Shown here piece after piece: positions 24,431 to 33,813 of a DNA stretch of 64,000 bases. The notes under the pieces were generated by a model. That model did not search any database. It worked only from the letters and a program-made list of their open reading frames with translations, and was not told the DNA's origin. Origin of the DNA: Phocoenobacter atlanticus (GTDB lineage Bacteria > Pseudomonadota > Gammaproteobacteria > Enterobacterales > Pasteurellaceae). The stretch lies in assembly GCF_030764225.1 (NCBI RefSeq), contig NZ_JASAXH010000001.1. The stretch is one strand, 5' to 3'. A program made the position numbers and the translations under genes. Position 1 is the first letter of the stretch; every line of letters begins with the position of its first letter.

Positions 24431-24500
24431 TTAAAATTCATCAATAGCCGATCTCTAATTCAGCTATGACACGGAATAGCTAATTTTAAAGTAATATGAT
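24431..24500 (-). promoter_or_regulatory. rpsO leader with possible S15 autoregulatory hairpin
   Basis: The minus-strand leader can form AGCTAT/ATAGCT (24462-24481) some 55-75 bases upstream of the start codon, followed by a GAGATCGGCTATTGATG stretch. S15 represses its own mRNA through such leaders in other bacteria, but the leaders differ between lineages, so this is a suggestion. Confidence 0.3.
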
Positions 24501-24615
24501 AAAAAATCAATGAGTAATATTGAAATTAGTTTGAAAACGTATATTTATGGAAATATTAAATTTAATATTCCCATATATGATGACGATAATATTAGATTAG
24601 TGATAATAACTAAAA

Positions 24616-25212
24616 TTAGAAAGTATAGCGTAAACCTGTTGAAAACTCGTGGCTATTAATTTTTACCTTACTATTCTCTGTTTTAAATTTACCCCAATAG
24701 TTGTAATGATAACCTACATCAAGATCTAAATTTGGCATTAAGTTGTAACTTGTACCAACTAAAAGACCTAAACCAACTTTCGATTTACTATATTTGTAAA
24801 TATTGATATTTTGGTTACGTGTATTGCTCTCTTTAGAAATCAATTTCCAATGATTTGACGAAATTCTTGCACCGATATAAGGTGTTACTGGTAGATCAAG
24901 AGCAAAGTCATAGATAGCAGATACACCAAAACTATTAAATTTTTGAGTAAGTTTATCCATTCTATTATTATCTAATTTTTCAGAGGCCGTTTTATTTTTG
25001 TAATGTGTATAGTCTAACGCTACACGAACATCACCAAAGTTATAACCAAGACTAAGACGAGGTGATAAACCTTTTGATTTTTCTTTGTAATCACCAGATT
25101 TTATTTTAATTGATGAATAACCTAAATCACCTTGCACATAAATTCCTTGTTGTGCAACTACAGGTGCAGTTAGACTTAAAGATAACGCTGTAATTAAAAA
25201 TGCTTTTTTCAT
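24616..25212 (-). CDS. Opacity-family outer membrane beta-barrel protein
   Basis: 198 residues with a cleaved signal (near PVVAQQ) and an eight-strand barrel pattern of alternating residues. It includes GIYVQGDLGYSS at the start of the mature protein, LGYNFGDVRVALDYTHY in the middle and a terminal GLRYTF with the final Phe recognised by the BAM machinery. It resembles the opacity porin family (PF02462) of Pasteurellaceae and Neisseria. No simple-sequence repeat that could cause phase variation is seen in the gene or promoter. The role is probably surface contact; this is not shown by the sequence. Confidence 0.8.
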   Translation of the reverse strand: MKKAFLITALSLSLTAPVVAQQGIYVQGDLGYSSIKIKSGDYKEKSKGLSPRLSLGYNFGDVRVALDYTHYKNKTASEKLDNNRMDKLTQKFNSFGVSAIYDFALDLPVTPYIGARISSNHWKLISKESNTRNQNINIYKYSKSKVGLGLLVGTSYNLMPNLDLDVGYHYNYWGKFKTENSKVKINSHEFSTGLRYTF

Positions 25213-25385
25213 TTGTTTACTCCATTAGTTAAAAGTTAAAAGCGGAGGCATTATGCAGAAGTAATCTTAATCATACAACAATAATTTTTGCTATTTAGCA
25301 TAATAATTCAGCGTATGGTTGATAGAACGTTGTATTTTGCATAATTTTATAAAAATGTTACCGCTGATCTTTAAATAAAAATCTG

Positions 25386-25408
25386 TTATTATTATAGTTA
25401 TTCTCATT
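25386..25408. promoter_or_regulatory. Weak Fur-like site in the opacity porin / lolB intergenic region
   Basis: TATTATTATAGTTATTCTCA resembles three consecutive GATAAT-type hexamers read on the minus strand (GAGAAT, AACTAT, AATAAT). It lies 15 bases before lolB and 175 bases before the porin gene. Chance resemblance in AT-rich DNA is quite possible. Confidence 0.25.
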
Positions 25409-25422
25409 TGTTTAGAAAAATA

Positions 25423-26064
25423 ATGAATATTCAATCAATTTTAAAGTTAAGTTTAATTAGTAGTATTTGGATTATTTCTGCTTGTACATCAATATTAGAT
25501 GCGCCTACGCAGGTTAAAAATAAAGTCACAATTTCACATTCCGATTCTCAATGGAAGGCACAACTAACTCAACTTAAAAAAATAAAATCATACCAAACCA
25601 AAGGACAATTTGGGTATATTTCAACACAGCCGAAAGAACGTTTTTCTTCTTTATTTAATTGGAAATATCAAGATACTCAACATTTTAATTTTATTCTTTC
25701 TTCAAGTTTATCCAGTCAATCTCTCTCTCTCAATCGTCACCCACAAGGTCTGACAATTTCAGATAATAAGGGTCGAACACGAACAGGCAAGGATACAAAT
25801 CAACTTATTAAAAATATGGTAGGATTTAGTTTTCCCATTGAACAATTTGGTGATTGGTTAAAAGGCTTACCAAGTGCCACTTCTGATTATATTGTGAATG
25901 AAAAACGTCAGTTATCTCAATTTAACTATGCGTTGAATGGGCAACGTTGGCAAGTGAGTTATGTGGCATATCACGAAGATAAACAACCGAATTTACCTAA
26001 ATTAATCATTCTACAAAACAGTCAACAAACCTTAAAAATTCGTATAGATAACTGGAAATATTAA
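25423..26064 (+). CDS. lolB: Outer membrane lipoprotein-sorting protein LolB
   Basis: 213 residues from the ATG at 25423, with lipobox IISAC and Cys near 21. The body matches LolB (SYQTKGQFGYIS, FSSLFNWKYQD, LKGLPSATSDYI). LolB receives lipoproteins from LolA and inserts them in the outer membrane. It stops one base before ispE and begins the conserved trio lolB-ispE-prs. The Shine-Dalgarno is weak; the frame could run back to 25408, but no conserved residues lie there. Confidence 0.92.
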   Translation: MNIQSILKLSLISSIWIISACTSILDAPTQVKNKVTISHSDSQWKAQLTQLKKIKSYQTKGQFGYISTQPKERFSSLFNWKYQDTQHFNFILSSSLSSQSLSLNRHPQGLTISDNKGRTRTGKDTNQLIKNMVGFSFPIEQFGDWLKGLPSATSDYIVNEKRQLSQFNYALNGQRWQVSYVAYHEDKQPNLPKLIILQNSQQTLKIRIDNWKY

Positions 26065-26065
26065 G

Positions 26066-26911
26066 ATGATTTTACCAAGCCCCGCCAAGCTAAATTTATT
26101 TTTATATATTAATGGTCAACGACCTGATTGCTACCACGAGTTACAAACCCTTTTCCAATTTTTAGATTTTGGTGATGAGATTGAGATAGAGGTTACTCAA
26201 GAGGGTAAAATTGAATTACTAAATGAAATTGAAAATGTCCCTACTGAGCAAAATTTAATTTATAAAGCGGCAAAATTATTACAAAATCATCCCGCTTACA
26301 ATAATCCTAAATTGGGTGCAAGAATGACTGTTACTAAAAGGTTACCAATGGGTGGAGGATTGGGGGGAGGCTCATCCAATGCAGCAACAGTCTTAGTGGG
26401 TTTAAACTATTTATGGAAATTAGGGCTTTCATTACAAGAATTAGCTGATTTAGGTTTGACTTTAGGTGCTGATGTACCCATTTTTGTGCAAGGGCGAGCA
26501 GCTTTTGCTGAAGGAGTAGGGGAGCGATTAACTTTTTGTGAACCCCAACAAAAGTGGTATTTAGTTTTAAAACCAGATGTACACATTTCGACTAAAACAA
26601 TTTTTAGTAATCCTAATCTTCCAAGAAATACCCCAAAATTTACGTTAGATCAATTATTAATAAAAAAATGGGAAAACGATTGCGAAAAAGTTGTTAAAGA
26701 TCACTATTCAGAGGTTGAATATCTTATTAACTGGTTGGTACAATATGCCCCGACTAGGCTTACAGGTACAGGTGCTTGTATTTTCGCTGAATTTGATACA
26801 AAAGAAGCAGCAGAGAAAGTCTTTTTATTAAAGCCAGAAGGAGTGACTGGCTTTATTGCAAGGGGGAAAAACATCTCTCCTTTGCATCAAAAACTGAATT
26901 TATTTTTTTAA
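26066..26911 (+). CDS. ispE: 4-diphosphocytidyl-2-C-methyl-D-erythritol kinase
   Basis: 281-residue GHMP kinase of the MEP isoprenoid pathway. SPAKLNLFLYI opens the protein (catalytic Lys near 8), the phosphate-binding loop is PMGGGLGGGSSNAATVL near 92-108, and GADVPIFVQGRAAFAEGVGE near 135 supplies the catalytic Asp. The C-terminal motif RLTGTGACIFAEF is present. It starts one base after the lolB stop, which suggests coupled translation. Confidence 0.97.
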   Translation: MILPSPAKLNLFLYINGQRPDCYHELQTLFQFLDFGDEIEIEVTQEGKIELLNEIENVPTEQNLIYKAAKLLQNHPAYNNPKLGARMTVTKRLPMGGGLGGGSSNAATVLVGLNYLWKLGLSLQELADLGLTLGADVPIFVQGRAAFAEGVGERLTFCEPQQKWYLVLKPDVHISTKTIFSNPNLPRNTPKFTLDQLLIKKWENDCEKVVKDHYSEVEYLINWLVQYAPTRLTGTGACIFAEFDTKEAAEKVFLLKPEGVTGFIARGKNISPLHQKLNLFF

Positions 26912-26932
26912 ACTACTAGAGGTTCTTACACA

Positions 26933-27883
26933 ATGTCCGATCTTCAAATTTTCGCAGGGAATGCGGTTCCTGAACTTGCAAACCGAATTGCAAACCGTCT
27001 TTATACTTCGCTAGGAAATGCAACGGTTAGCCGTTTCAGTGATGGTGAAATTCAAGTACAAATTAATGAAAATGTACGTGGTGGAGATATTTTTATTGTT
27101 CAATCCACTTGTGCACCAACTAATGATAATTTAATGGAATTAGTGGTAATGATTGATGCCCTTCGCCGTGCATCCGCAGGTCGTATTACCGCAGTTATCC
27201 CTTATTTTGGTTATGCAAGACAAGATCGTCGCGTACGTTCAGCGCGTGTTCCAATTACCGCAAAAGTAGTGGCAGACTTTCTTTCAAGTGTAGGCGTCGA
27301 TCGAGTGTTAACTTGTGACCTACACGCAGAGCAAATTCAAGGTTTCTTTGATGTGCCAGTAGATAACGTATTTGGTTCACCAGTATTAATTGATGACATT
27401 TTAAAGAAAAATGACTTAGTTAATCCAATTGTCGTCTCTCCTGATATTGGCGGTGTGGTACGTGCCAGAGCAGTAGCAAAACTGTTAAATGATACTGATA
27501 TGGCGATTATTGATAAGCGTCGTCCAAAAGCAAATGTCGCACAGGTTATGCATATTATTGGTGATGTTAACGATCGTGATTGTATTTTGGTTGATGATAT
27601 GATTGATACTGGTGGCACATTAGGTAAAGCGGCGGAAGCCTTAAAAGAACGTGGGGCAAGACGAGTATTTGCTTATGCAACACACCCTGTTCTATCTGGT
27701 AATGCAGTTAAGAATTTAAGTAATCCTGCATTAGATGAAATTGTGGTGACGGATACTATTGGTTTAACACCAGAAATCCTTGCTTTGGGTAAAGTAAGAC
27801 AATTAACTTTATCAGGAATGCTTGCAGAAGCGATTCGTCGTATTAGCAATGAAGAGTCAATTTCAGCAATGTTTGGTGCTTAA
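26933..27883 (+). CDS. prs: Ribose-phosphate pyrophosphokinase
   Basis: 316 residues making PRPP from ribose 5-phosphate and ATP for nucleotide, His and Trp synthesis. Signature elements are the flexible loop PYFGYARQDRRVRSARVPITAK near 95-115, CDLHAEQIQGFF near 129, and the PRPP-binding loop CILVDDMIDTGGTL near 217-230. The N-terminus (MSDLQIFAGN) fits E. coli Prs apart from one or two residues. A strong terminator follows 20 bases after the stop. Confidence 0.98.
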   Translation: MSDLQIFAGNAVPELANRIANRLYTSLGNATVSRFSDGEIQVQINENVRGGDIFIVQSTCAPTNDNLMELVVMIDALRRASAGRITAVIPYFGYARQDRRVRSARVPITAKVVADFLSSVGVDRVLTCDLHAEQIQGFFDVPVDNVFGSPVLIDDILKKNDLVNPIVVSPDIGGVVRARAVAKLLNDTDMAIIDKRRPKANVAQVMHIIGDVNDRDCILVDDMIDTGGTLGKAAEALKERGARRVFAYATHPVLSGNAVKNLSNPALDEIVVTDTIGLTPEILALGKVRQLTLSGMLAEAIRRISNEESISAMFGA

Positions 27884-27902
27884 AGAAGATTGATACTTCA
27901 TA

Positions 27903-27937
27903 ATAAAAAAAGTCCGAGCATTGTCGGACTTTTTTAT
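27903..27937. terminator. Bidirectional terminator between prs and lpxL
   Basis: Stem AGTCCGA (27911-27917) / TCGGACT (27924-27930), with an A run before and a T6 run after, between convergent prs and lpxL. A half uptake signal (TTTGCAAA... ACCGCTT) lies just beyond at about 27940-27969. Confidence 0.9.
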
Positions 27938-27972
27938 TTTTGCAAATTTTTCACAAAATCATACCGCTTATT

Positions 27973-28920
27973 TTACCCTTTATACAAACTCGGATCTTCT
28001 TCATTTGGACGAGTTTTAAAGCGTCTATGTAGCCACATATACTGTTCAGGAGCATTCATTATTTCTTTTTCTACCACCTTATTCATTAAGGTAGCTGTGT
28101 CAATATCATCTGTACAGTGACTGAAATCGACAGGGGGGCTGACCGTTAATGTATAACCTGTTCCATCAGTATTACGAATAGGTGAAAATGGAATAACAAC
28201 AGCGTTGGGAGCAGAACGTAGTAACATTCTCGTACCAGTCGTTGTTGCTGTTTTTTTTACGTTGAAGAAAGGAACAAATACGCTAGACTTTCTACCATAG
28301 TCGTGATCAGGTGCATACCAAATCATCTCTCCTTGACGCAGTGCTTTAATCATTCCTCGTAAGTCATTGCGGTTTAACATTGCTTTATTAGAACGCACTC
28401 GTCCACGAAATTGAATCCAATCAAGCAAAGGATTATCATTAGGGCGATAAACACCAATACCTTGATGGTGTAATCCCATAATTCTTGCTCCTAACTCTAA
28501 GGTTAAAAAATGTACGCCAACTAAAATAATCCCTTTTTGATCTTTTTCAGCTTGTTTAAGGTGTTCTATTCCTTCAAATTTTGACCATTTTAGAATCCGT
28601 TTATCCGACCAAAACCACGCCATTCCTGTTTCAATGATAGCCATTCCGACAGATTCAATATTTTTTTCAACAAGCTGTTCGATTTTTTGTTTTGAGTAAT
28701 TAGGAAAGCAAAGTTCAAGGTTACGTTTTGCAATAGCGGTACGATATTTTCCGAATTTTGCAATTTTGAAAATAGCACTTAGTCCTTTACCGATTTTTAA
28801 TAAAATAGGATAAGGAAGCAATAAGATTAGGTGAAAAAAACCTAATCCAAGCCATAGTCCCCAATATTTGGGGTGTAAAAATTGCATTTGAAAAGGAGGA
28901 AACTGTGTTTTATTTGCCAT
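27973..28920 (-). CDS. lpxL: Lipid A late acyltransferase (LpxL/HtrB type)
   Basis: 315 residues: an N-terminal membrane helix (about 20-40) followed by the lysophospholipid acyltransferase fold. The catalytic H-x4-E motif is in GVHFLTLELG near 137, and later blocks GVYRPNDNPLLDW and WYAPDHDYGRKSSVFVPFF are those of LpxL/LpxM. It adds a secondary acyl chain to Kdo2-lipid IVA. LpxL versus LpxM cannot be fully separated by eye; PDHDYG with a long C-terminus favours the HtrB side. The 370-base stretch upstream holds G/C-rich repeats. Confidence 0.88.
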   Translation of the reverse strand: MANKTQFPPFQMQFLHPKYWGLWLGLGFFHLILLLPYPILLKIGKGLSAIFKIAKFGKYRTAIAKRNLELCFPNYSKQKIEQLVEKNIESVGMAIIETGMAWFWSDKRILKWSKFEGIEHLKQAEKDQKGIILVGVHFLTLELGARIMGLHHQGIGVYRPNDNPLLDWIQFRGRVRSNKAMLNRNDLRGMIKALRQGEMIWYAPDHDYGRKSSVFVPFFNVKKTATTTGTRMLLRSAPNAVVIPFSPIRNTDGTGYTLTVSPPVDFSHCTDDIDTATLMNKVVEKEIMNAPEQYMWLHRRFKTRPNEEDPSLYKG

Positions 28921-29030
28921 TTTTATTATTTATTAAATAAAATTTCCTCAATTTTACCTGAATTTCGTCATTATTGTAATAAATTGTATGTAGAAAGATT
29001 ATTATTGATATGGGGTACGGTATGTTTTTA

Positions 29031-29262
29031 CCCCCCACCCTAGCCCTCCCCCGCAAGCGGAGGAGGGGAGTTGCGGTGTATATTATTATTCCTCCCTCCG
29101 CTTGTGGCGGGGGGAGGCTAGGCACTCAGCACATCATAAGGGCTTTCTTCACTATTATTCCTCCCTCCACTTGCGGGGGGAGGCTAGGTCACGAGTTAAA
29201 CTTTCTTCTTTTTTAGTCTATTATTCCTCCCTCCGCTTGCGGGGGGAGGCTAGGAGGGGGGG
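29031..29262. repeat. G/C-rich repeat element, locus 1 (CRISPR-like spacing)
   Basis: The 372-base gap between lpxL and malQ holds no gene. At 29031-29068 there is one copy reading CCCCCCACCCTAGCCCTCCC then CCGCAAGCGGAGGAGGGGA. Three copies in the opposite sense follow at 29084-29122, 29153-29188 and 29219-29254. The last two are 36 bases long, reading TATTATTCCTCCCTCC(G/A)CTTGCGG and then GGGGAGGCTAGG. The stretches between copies are 30 bases each and differ from one another. The same ends recur at 40.9 and 45.4 kb, so this is a dispersed element and not an adaptive immune array. Confidence 0.85.
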
Positions 29263-29292
29263 TAATGAATTTCGAAATACAATCTTACCCCA

Positions 29293-31311
29293 TTACTGAC
29301 GAGTACTATCTATTTTATTTAACAGAGAAATTACCTTTTCATCAGCAAAAATTTCATCTATCGTTCTACTCAATTTCCGACGCCAGTTTGGGTATTCATC
29401 ACTCGTCCCTGGAATATTCACTGGTTCAAGCATATTCAACCAATCTTCAGGTTGTGTACCAAATAACGCACTGTTGGTATCCGCCACATAATGTTGTAAT
29501 TGATGTGTGAAATTTTGGCTCACATTTTTGCAAGTTTCTTCTAAAATGTGACCGCTTGTTTCTACAGCGTGACGGATTTTTTGCTTCGCAACTACACGAT
29601 CTTTTCTTAGTTGTTTAAGTAGATCTTCATTCGGATAGATCCCAAATTTTTCGCCTAATTCAAAATCATAATCTTGCCAGTAACCTTTTACTGTTGGCAA
29701 ATCGTGAGTGCTTAGGGTTGTCATTGCTTGATAAGGGTAATCTTGTAATCGCTTGCTACCATTTTCATCAAATTCAAAATAGAAAATGTTATACGCCAAA
29801 ATGCCTTTTTGTTCTAAGGCTTCAAGCATTCCATCAGGTACAATCCCCAATGCTTCGGCAATAATTAAACACTGATGACGTTGGCTTTCAAGGGCTAGAA
29901 TTCCCAGTAAATCGTCTAGTGGATAACGTACATAAGCCCCGTCTTTGGCTGGTACACCTTTGGTTGCCCACCATAAACGTGCAAAACCTAAAATATGGTC
30001 AATTCGCAATGCGCCACAATGTTGCATATTGGCACGCAATAAATCAATAAAAGGCTGATAACCACGTTGTTGTAGCACATCTGGGTGCATTGGTGATAAT
30101 CCCCAATTTTGTCCTTGTGGTGCCATAATATCAGGCGGTGCACCAACAGAGGCATCTAATACATAAAGTGCTTTATCTGCCCACGTTTCTGCACCATTGG
30201 CTGAAACGCCCACCGCTAAATCACGGTAAAAACCTATCGGCATTTTTAATTTTTTCGCTAATTTATCGCACTCAGCTAATTGCTGTTGGGCGATAAATTG
30301 TAGCCACATATAAAAACGTACTAAATCGGGGTGTTCTTGTTTAAATTTTGCAACCGCTGGGGAATGATAATCGTGATATTCGCTGTCCCAAGAATCCCAG
30401 CCCCATTGATTTTCTAATTGTTCACAACGGTATTGATGAAGTGCATCAAAGGTCGCTTGAATAAGCAAATTTTCACCATTTTGTTGAATAAAGCCTTCAA
30501 AATCAGCTTGATTTTGGGTTTTAAAAGTTTCAAAAGCGAGTTTTAAGCCTTGTAATTTTAGCTGTATAACTTTTGTGTAATCTACATAATCGGCATTTCT
30601 GACATCTGCCAACTGTTGCTGAATTTCTTGTGAATTAAACCAACTTTGTGCTTTTTTACTTTGTTGAAAAGCGGTCACTTTGTTTACGTCAATATAGATA
30701 ATATTTTGCCATAAACGAGAAGAAGGACTATAAGGGCTGGCACTTTCAGGGTTTGCAGGGAATAAAGAATGAATAGGATTTAAGCCCACAAAATCGCCAC
30801 CTTGTTGTGCGATTTTCGTTAAAAATTGTTGCAGATCCCCAAAATCACCGATTCCCCAGTTCTCTTTTGAGCGTAAAGTATAAAGCTGTAAAATCGATCC
30901 CCACAGTTTTTTACCCTGTTGCAATTCAACTGGTTGAAAGGCTTTTTCTGGGGTAACGATAATTTGACATTCAAAGGTCTGCTTTTCCGCTTTAATAGTT
31001 AAAACGTGATAGCCCAATGGAAGATTTCTCGGCAAATTGACTGAATAATTAAAAATATAACCTGAACGTGTTTCGCCATTTTCTAATGTCAGTTGCCAAT
31101 AGTCGTCCACTTTTTCATTTTTAGTAAAATTAAGATCAAAAGTGACCGCTTGATTTTGTTTGACTACTTTTACAAAAGGTACTGCCCGTTGAGATTGTGG
31201 CTCACCCAACAAGTTGGCAATGCGTTGATACACTTCTGGCGTTGAATAACTACGCTCTCCTTTTTCATCAATAAAATAAGGGTAAATATATGGGTGTTGT
31301 TGTTTTATCAT
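29293..31311 (-). CDS. malQ: 4-alpha-glucanotransferase (amylomaltase)
   Basis: 672-residue GH77 enzyme that disproportionates maltodextrins, freeing glucose. The catalytic residues sit in ALRIDHILGFARLWW (nucleophile Asp near 441), IIAEALGIVPDGM (acid/base Glu near 490) and LSTHDLPTVKGYW (Asp near 540). An N-terminal extension of about 140 residues is as in E. coli MalQ. It is the last gene of malE-malF-malG-malQ, 10 bases after malG. No malP phosphorylase gene is next to it, unlike E. coli. Confidence 0.96.
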   Translation of the reverse strand: MIKQQHPYIYPYFIDEKGERSYSTPEVYQRIANLLGEPQSQRAVPFVKVVKQNQAVTFDLNFTKNEKVDDYWQLTLENGETRSGYIFNYSVNLPRNLPLGYHVLTIKAEKQTFECQIIVTPEKAFQPVELQQGKKLWGSILQLYTLRSKENWGIGDFGDLQQFLTKIAQQGGDFVGLNPIHSLFPANPESASPYSPSSRLWQNIIYIDVNKVTAFQQSKKAQSWFNSQEIQQQLADVRNADYVDYTKVIQLKLQGLKLAFETFKTQNQADFEGFIQQNGENLLIQATFDALHQYRCEQLENQWGWDSWDSEYHDYHSPAVAKFKQEHPDLVRFYMWLQFIAQQQLAECDKLAKKLKMPIGFYRDLAVGVSANGAETWADKALYVLDASVGAPPDIMAPQGQNWGLSPMHPDVLQQRGYQPFIDLLRANMQHCGALRIDHILGFARLWWATKGVPAKDGAYVRYPLDDLLGILALESQRHQCLIIAEALGIVPDGMLEALEQKGILAYNIFYFEFDENGSKRLQDYPYQAMTTLSTHDLPTVKGYWQDYDFELGEKFGIYPNEDLLKQLRKDRVVAKQKIRHAVETSGHILEETCKNVSQNFTHQLQHYVADTNSALFGTQPEDWLNMLEPVNIPGTSDEYPNWRRKLSRTIDEIFADEKVISLLNKIDSTRQ

Positions 31312-31321
31312 TTTTATTCTC

Positions 31322-32212
31322 CTAACCTTTTACACCACCAGATGTTAAACCACCCACTAACCAACGTTGTGCCAAAATAAAGACTAAGGTAATTGGAATA
31401 GCAGAAAGAATAGCAGCAGCGGCAAAATCGCCCCATAAATAATTTTGAGGATTTAAATACTGTTGCATACCCACTGCTAAAGTATAATTGTCCACATCTC
31501 GTAATAGTAATGAGGCAACGGGTACTTCAATAATAGAAGAAATAAAAGATAAAATAAACACCACCGCTAAAATAGGGACTGATAATGGCAATAAAATTAA
31601 GCGGAAAGTCTGCCAAGGGGTTGCTCCATCTAAGGCTGCCGCTTCTTCTAAAGAAACATCAATGGTTTCAAAATATCCCTTAATTGTCCAAACGTGCATT
31701 GCAATTCCACCTAAATAAGCAAAAATTACGCCACCGTGCGTATTCAATCCTAAGAATGGAATGTAATCACTTAAACGGTCAAATAACGCATATAATGCCA
31801 CTAATGAAAGTACCGCTGGGAACATTTGAAAAATCAACATTCCTTGTAACAATACACCTTTTCCTGCAAATTTTAAACGAGCGAAAGCATAAGCTGATGT
31901 TGTGGAAAAAATTAATGTTAGAACAGCGGTCACTGTCGCCACCTTCACAGAGTTCCATAACCATAATAAAACAGGAAAAGGAGGTGGCGTGACTGTTCCA
32001 TCAGCGTGTGTCACAGGAAGTCCTAATGCCAACTTCCAATGCTCAAAAGAGATCGTACTAGGAATAATTTCTCCTAGTGCTAAATTACCCGGTCTTAATG
32101 AAATGCCGATAATCATCAACATTGGGAACAAAATTAATGCACAAAATAAAATTAAAAATAAGTGTGTTGAAAATAAACGTACTTTTATGGATTTTTCTTG
32201 AACCATTGCCAT
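31322..32212 (-). CDS. malG: Maltose/maltodextrin ABC transporter permease MalG
   Basis: 296-residue inner-membrane permease with six helices. The coupling-helix EAA motif is EEAAALDGATPWQTFRLILLPL near 190. It dimerises with MalF over the MalK2 ATPase. It starts 12 bases after malF. Length and the C-terminal GGLTSGGVKG match E. coli MalG, whose tail reaches into the MalF pore. Confidence 0.97.
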   Translation of the reverse strand: MAMVQEKSIKVRLFSTHLFLILFCALILFPMLMIIGISLRPGNLALGEIIPSTISFEHWKLALGLPVTHADGTVTPPPFPVLLWLWNSVKVATVTAVLTLIFSTTSAYAFARLKFAGKGVLLQGMLIFQMFPAVLSLVALYALFDRLSDYIPFLGLNTHGGVIFAYLGGIAMHVWTIKGYFETIDVSLEEAAALDGATPWQTFRLILLPLSVPILAVVFILSFISSIIEVPVASLLLRDVDNYTLAVGMQQYLNPQNYLWGDFAAAAILSAIPITLVFILAQRWLVGGLTSGGVKG

Positions 32213-32224
32213 TTTATCTTCCTC

Positions 32225-33781
32225 CTAATCTTGCTGTAATTTGGTTAAACGAATTTGGAACAAGGCAAGAATACTGACCAGTAAGAAGATAATCACTGCA
32301 ATTGCCGCTGCTAAGCCAAAGTCTTGTGATCCGCTACCTTCAAAGGCGATACGGTAAGTATAACTTACAAGTAAATCAGTATGCCCTGCTGGGGTGGTTG
32401 TGCCAACCATATTTGGACCACCTAAGGTTAATAATTGAATCAGTACAAAGTTATTAAAGTTGAAGGCAAAACTGGCGATCATCAATGGCATCAGTGGTTT
32501 TAATAACATTGGCATTGTGATTTTGGTAAAATTTTGCCACATTGTCGCACCGTCAATGGCAGAGGCTTCATACAAATCATTTGGAATGGCTTTGAGTAAG
32601 CCCATACAAACAATCATCATATAAGGGTAACCCAACCACGTATTTACAATTAATAGCATTGATTTGGCTAAAGTTGGATCATTAAACCATTCAGGGCGAA
32701 TACCAAATAATTGGTTAAGAATTAAGTTTATTTCCCCAAAACTTTGGTTGAACAATCCTTTAAATACCAGAATGGAAATAAAACCCGGTACGGCATAAGG
32801 TAAAATTAGCAATAAGCGATAAACAGCTTTACCTTTCAGAGGTTCCCACTGCACCAGTGAGGCAAAAATCATTCCTAAAAATACAGTAAAAATAACAGTT
32901 AAGAAAGCAAAAATCACTGTCCAAATAAAGATTTTAACAAAAGGCTCTTGTACACCTTTATCAGTTAAAATTTTAATGTAATTACTCCAACCTGCCGCAA
33001 CGATATAACCCGGTTCTAAACGCTGTTCAACAAACTGCCCTTGTTCATCAATTTTTTGAAAGAAACCAATTTCATTATTTGCTTTATATTTTTCGCCTGT
33101 TTCATTATTGATTAAAATTTGCGAATTTTGATCAAAATCATACCGCTTCTTCTGTTCCGTAAATTGGCGTAATGAACTCATTGTTAGGCTTTCATTTGAT
33201 GGTAGTACAACATTAACCGCTTGTAAATTAGTACGATTTTTTATGATAATTTTTAATGGTGCAACTTTACCTTCTGGTAATTTTGCCACTTCATTGACGG
33301 ATAATTCTTTTGGTAATTTTGTGAGATCAAGTGGTGCAGAAAGATAATTTTTTTGTAATTTGCTGTTATTTAGTGTGAGTTGATATTTATTGTTTTCGAT
33401 TGCTAATAATTTAAAATTAAAACGCTCTCCAAAAGCAAATTTTTGTGATTGTAATTGTGAAACAACTTGCTCAAAGCTCAATCTATTTGCACCACTATAA
33501 TTAGTAAATGCAATAATAACGGTCATCAATAATGGAAAAATAATAAAAATTCCAATTGCGGATACACCTGGGTAAAGATAACGCCAACGATATGCTCTGC
33601 CATTGCTGAACACATAAATACCAGAGGTTAAAACAACCAACACCAGCAGTGCAAATATAATCTCACCTTGTAAATAAATGGTAAAAACAAGATAAAAGGC
33701 TAATAAATAAAGCAAACCAATGCAGAGGCGTTTTCCCCAAATTTGAAGATTTGTTGGTGGTGTTTCAATGGAAGTAAGCAT
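32225..33781 (-). CDS. malF: Maltose/maltodextrin ABC transporter permease MalF
   Basis: 518 residues, close to the 514 of E. coli MalF. Three N-terminal helices are followed by the large periplasmic P2 domain (about residues 95-275), which docks MalE, and then further helices with the EAA motif (EASAIDGATMWQNFTKITMPML near 400). P2 is specific to enterobacterial-type MalF. The gene starts 97 bases after malE, and that gap holds a perfect 28-bp palindrome. Confidence 0.97.
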   Translation of the reverse strand: MLTSIETPPTNLQIWGKRLCIGLLYLLAFYLVFTIYLQGEIIFALLVLVVLTSGIYVFSNGRAYRWRYLYPGVSAIGIFIIFPLLMTVIIAFTNYSGANRLSFEQVVSQLQSQKFAFGERFNFKLLAIENNKYQLTLNNSKLQKNYLSAPLDLTKLPKELSVNEVAKLPEGKVAPLKIIIKNRTNLQAVNVVLPSNESLTMSSLRQFTEQKKRYDFDQNSQILINNETGEKYKANNEIGFFQKIDEQGQFVEQRLEPGYIVAAGWSNYIKILTDKGVQEPFVKIFIWTVIFAFLTVIFTVFLGMIFASLVQWEPLKGKAVYRLLLILPYAVPGFISILVFKGLFNQSFGEINLILNQLFGIRPEWFNDPTLAKSMLLIVNTWLGYPYMMIVCMGLLKAIPNDLYEASAIDGATMWQNFTKITMPMLLKPLMPLMIASFAFNFNNFVLIQLLTLGGPNMVGTTTPAGHTDLLVSYTYRIAFEGSGSQDFGLAAAIAVIIFLLVSILALFQIRLTKLQQD

Positions 33782-33813
33782 ATTTTCGTCCTAAATTTTT
33801 ATTATTATGAGGA

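Noticed and set aside
24616..25422. Phase-variable opacity gene
   Set aside because: No run of simple repeats in the coding region or the upstream gap that could change frame or promoter spacing.
29084..29254. Possible CRISPR array (36-base repeats, 30-base spacers)
   Set aside because: Only three imperfect copies, no cas genes or leader in the window, and the repeat is the end of a dispersed G/C-rich element also found at 40.9 and 45.4 kb. Reported as a look-alike instead.
29010..29299. Small plus-strand frames across the repeats between lpxL and malQ
   Set aside because: They read the G/C-rich repeat units themselves and lack conservation or ribosome sites.
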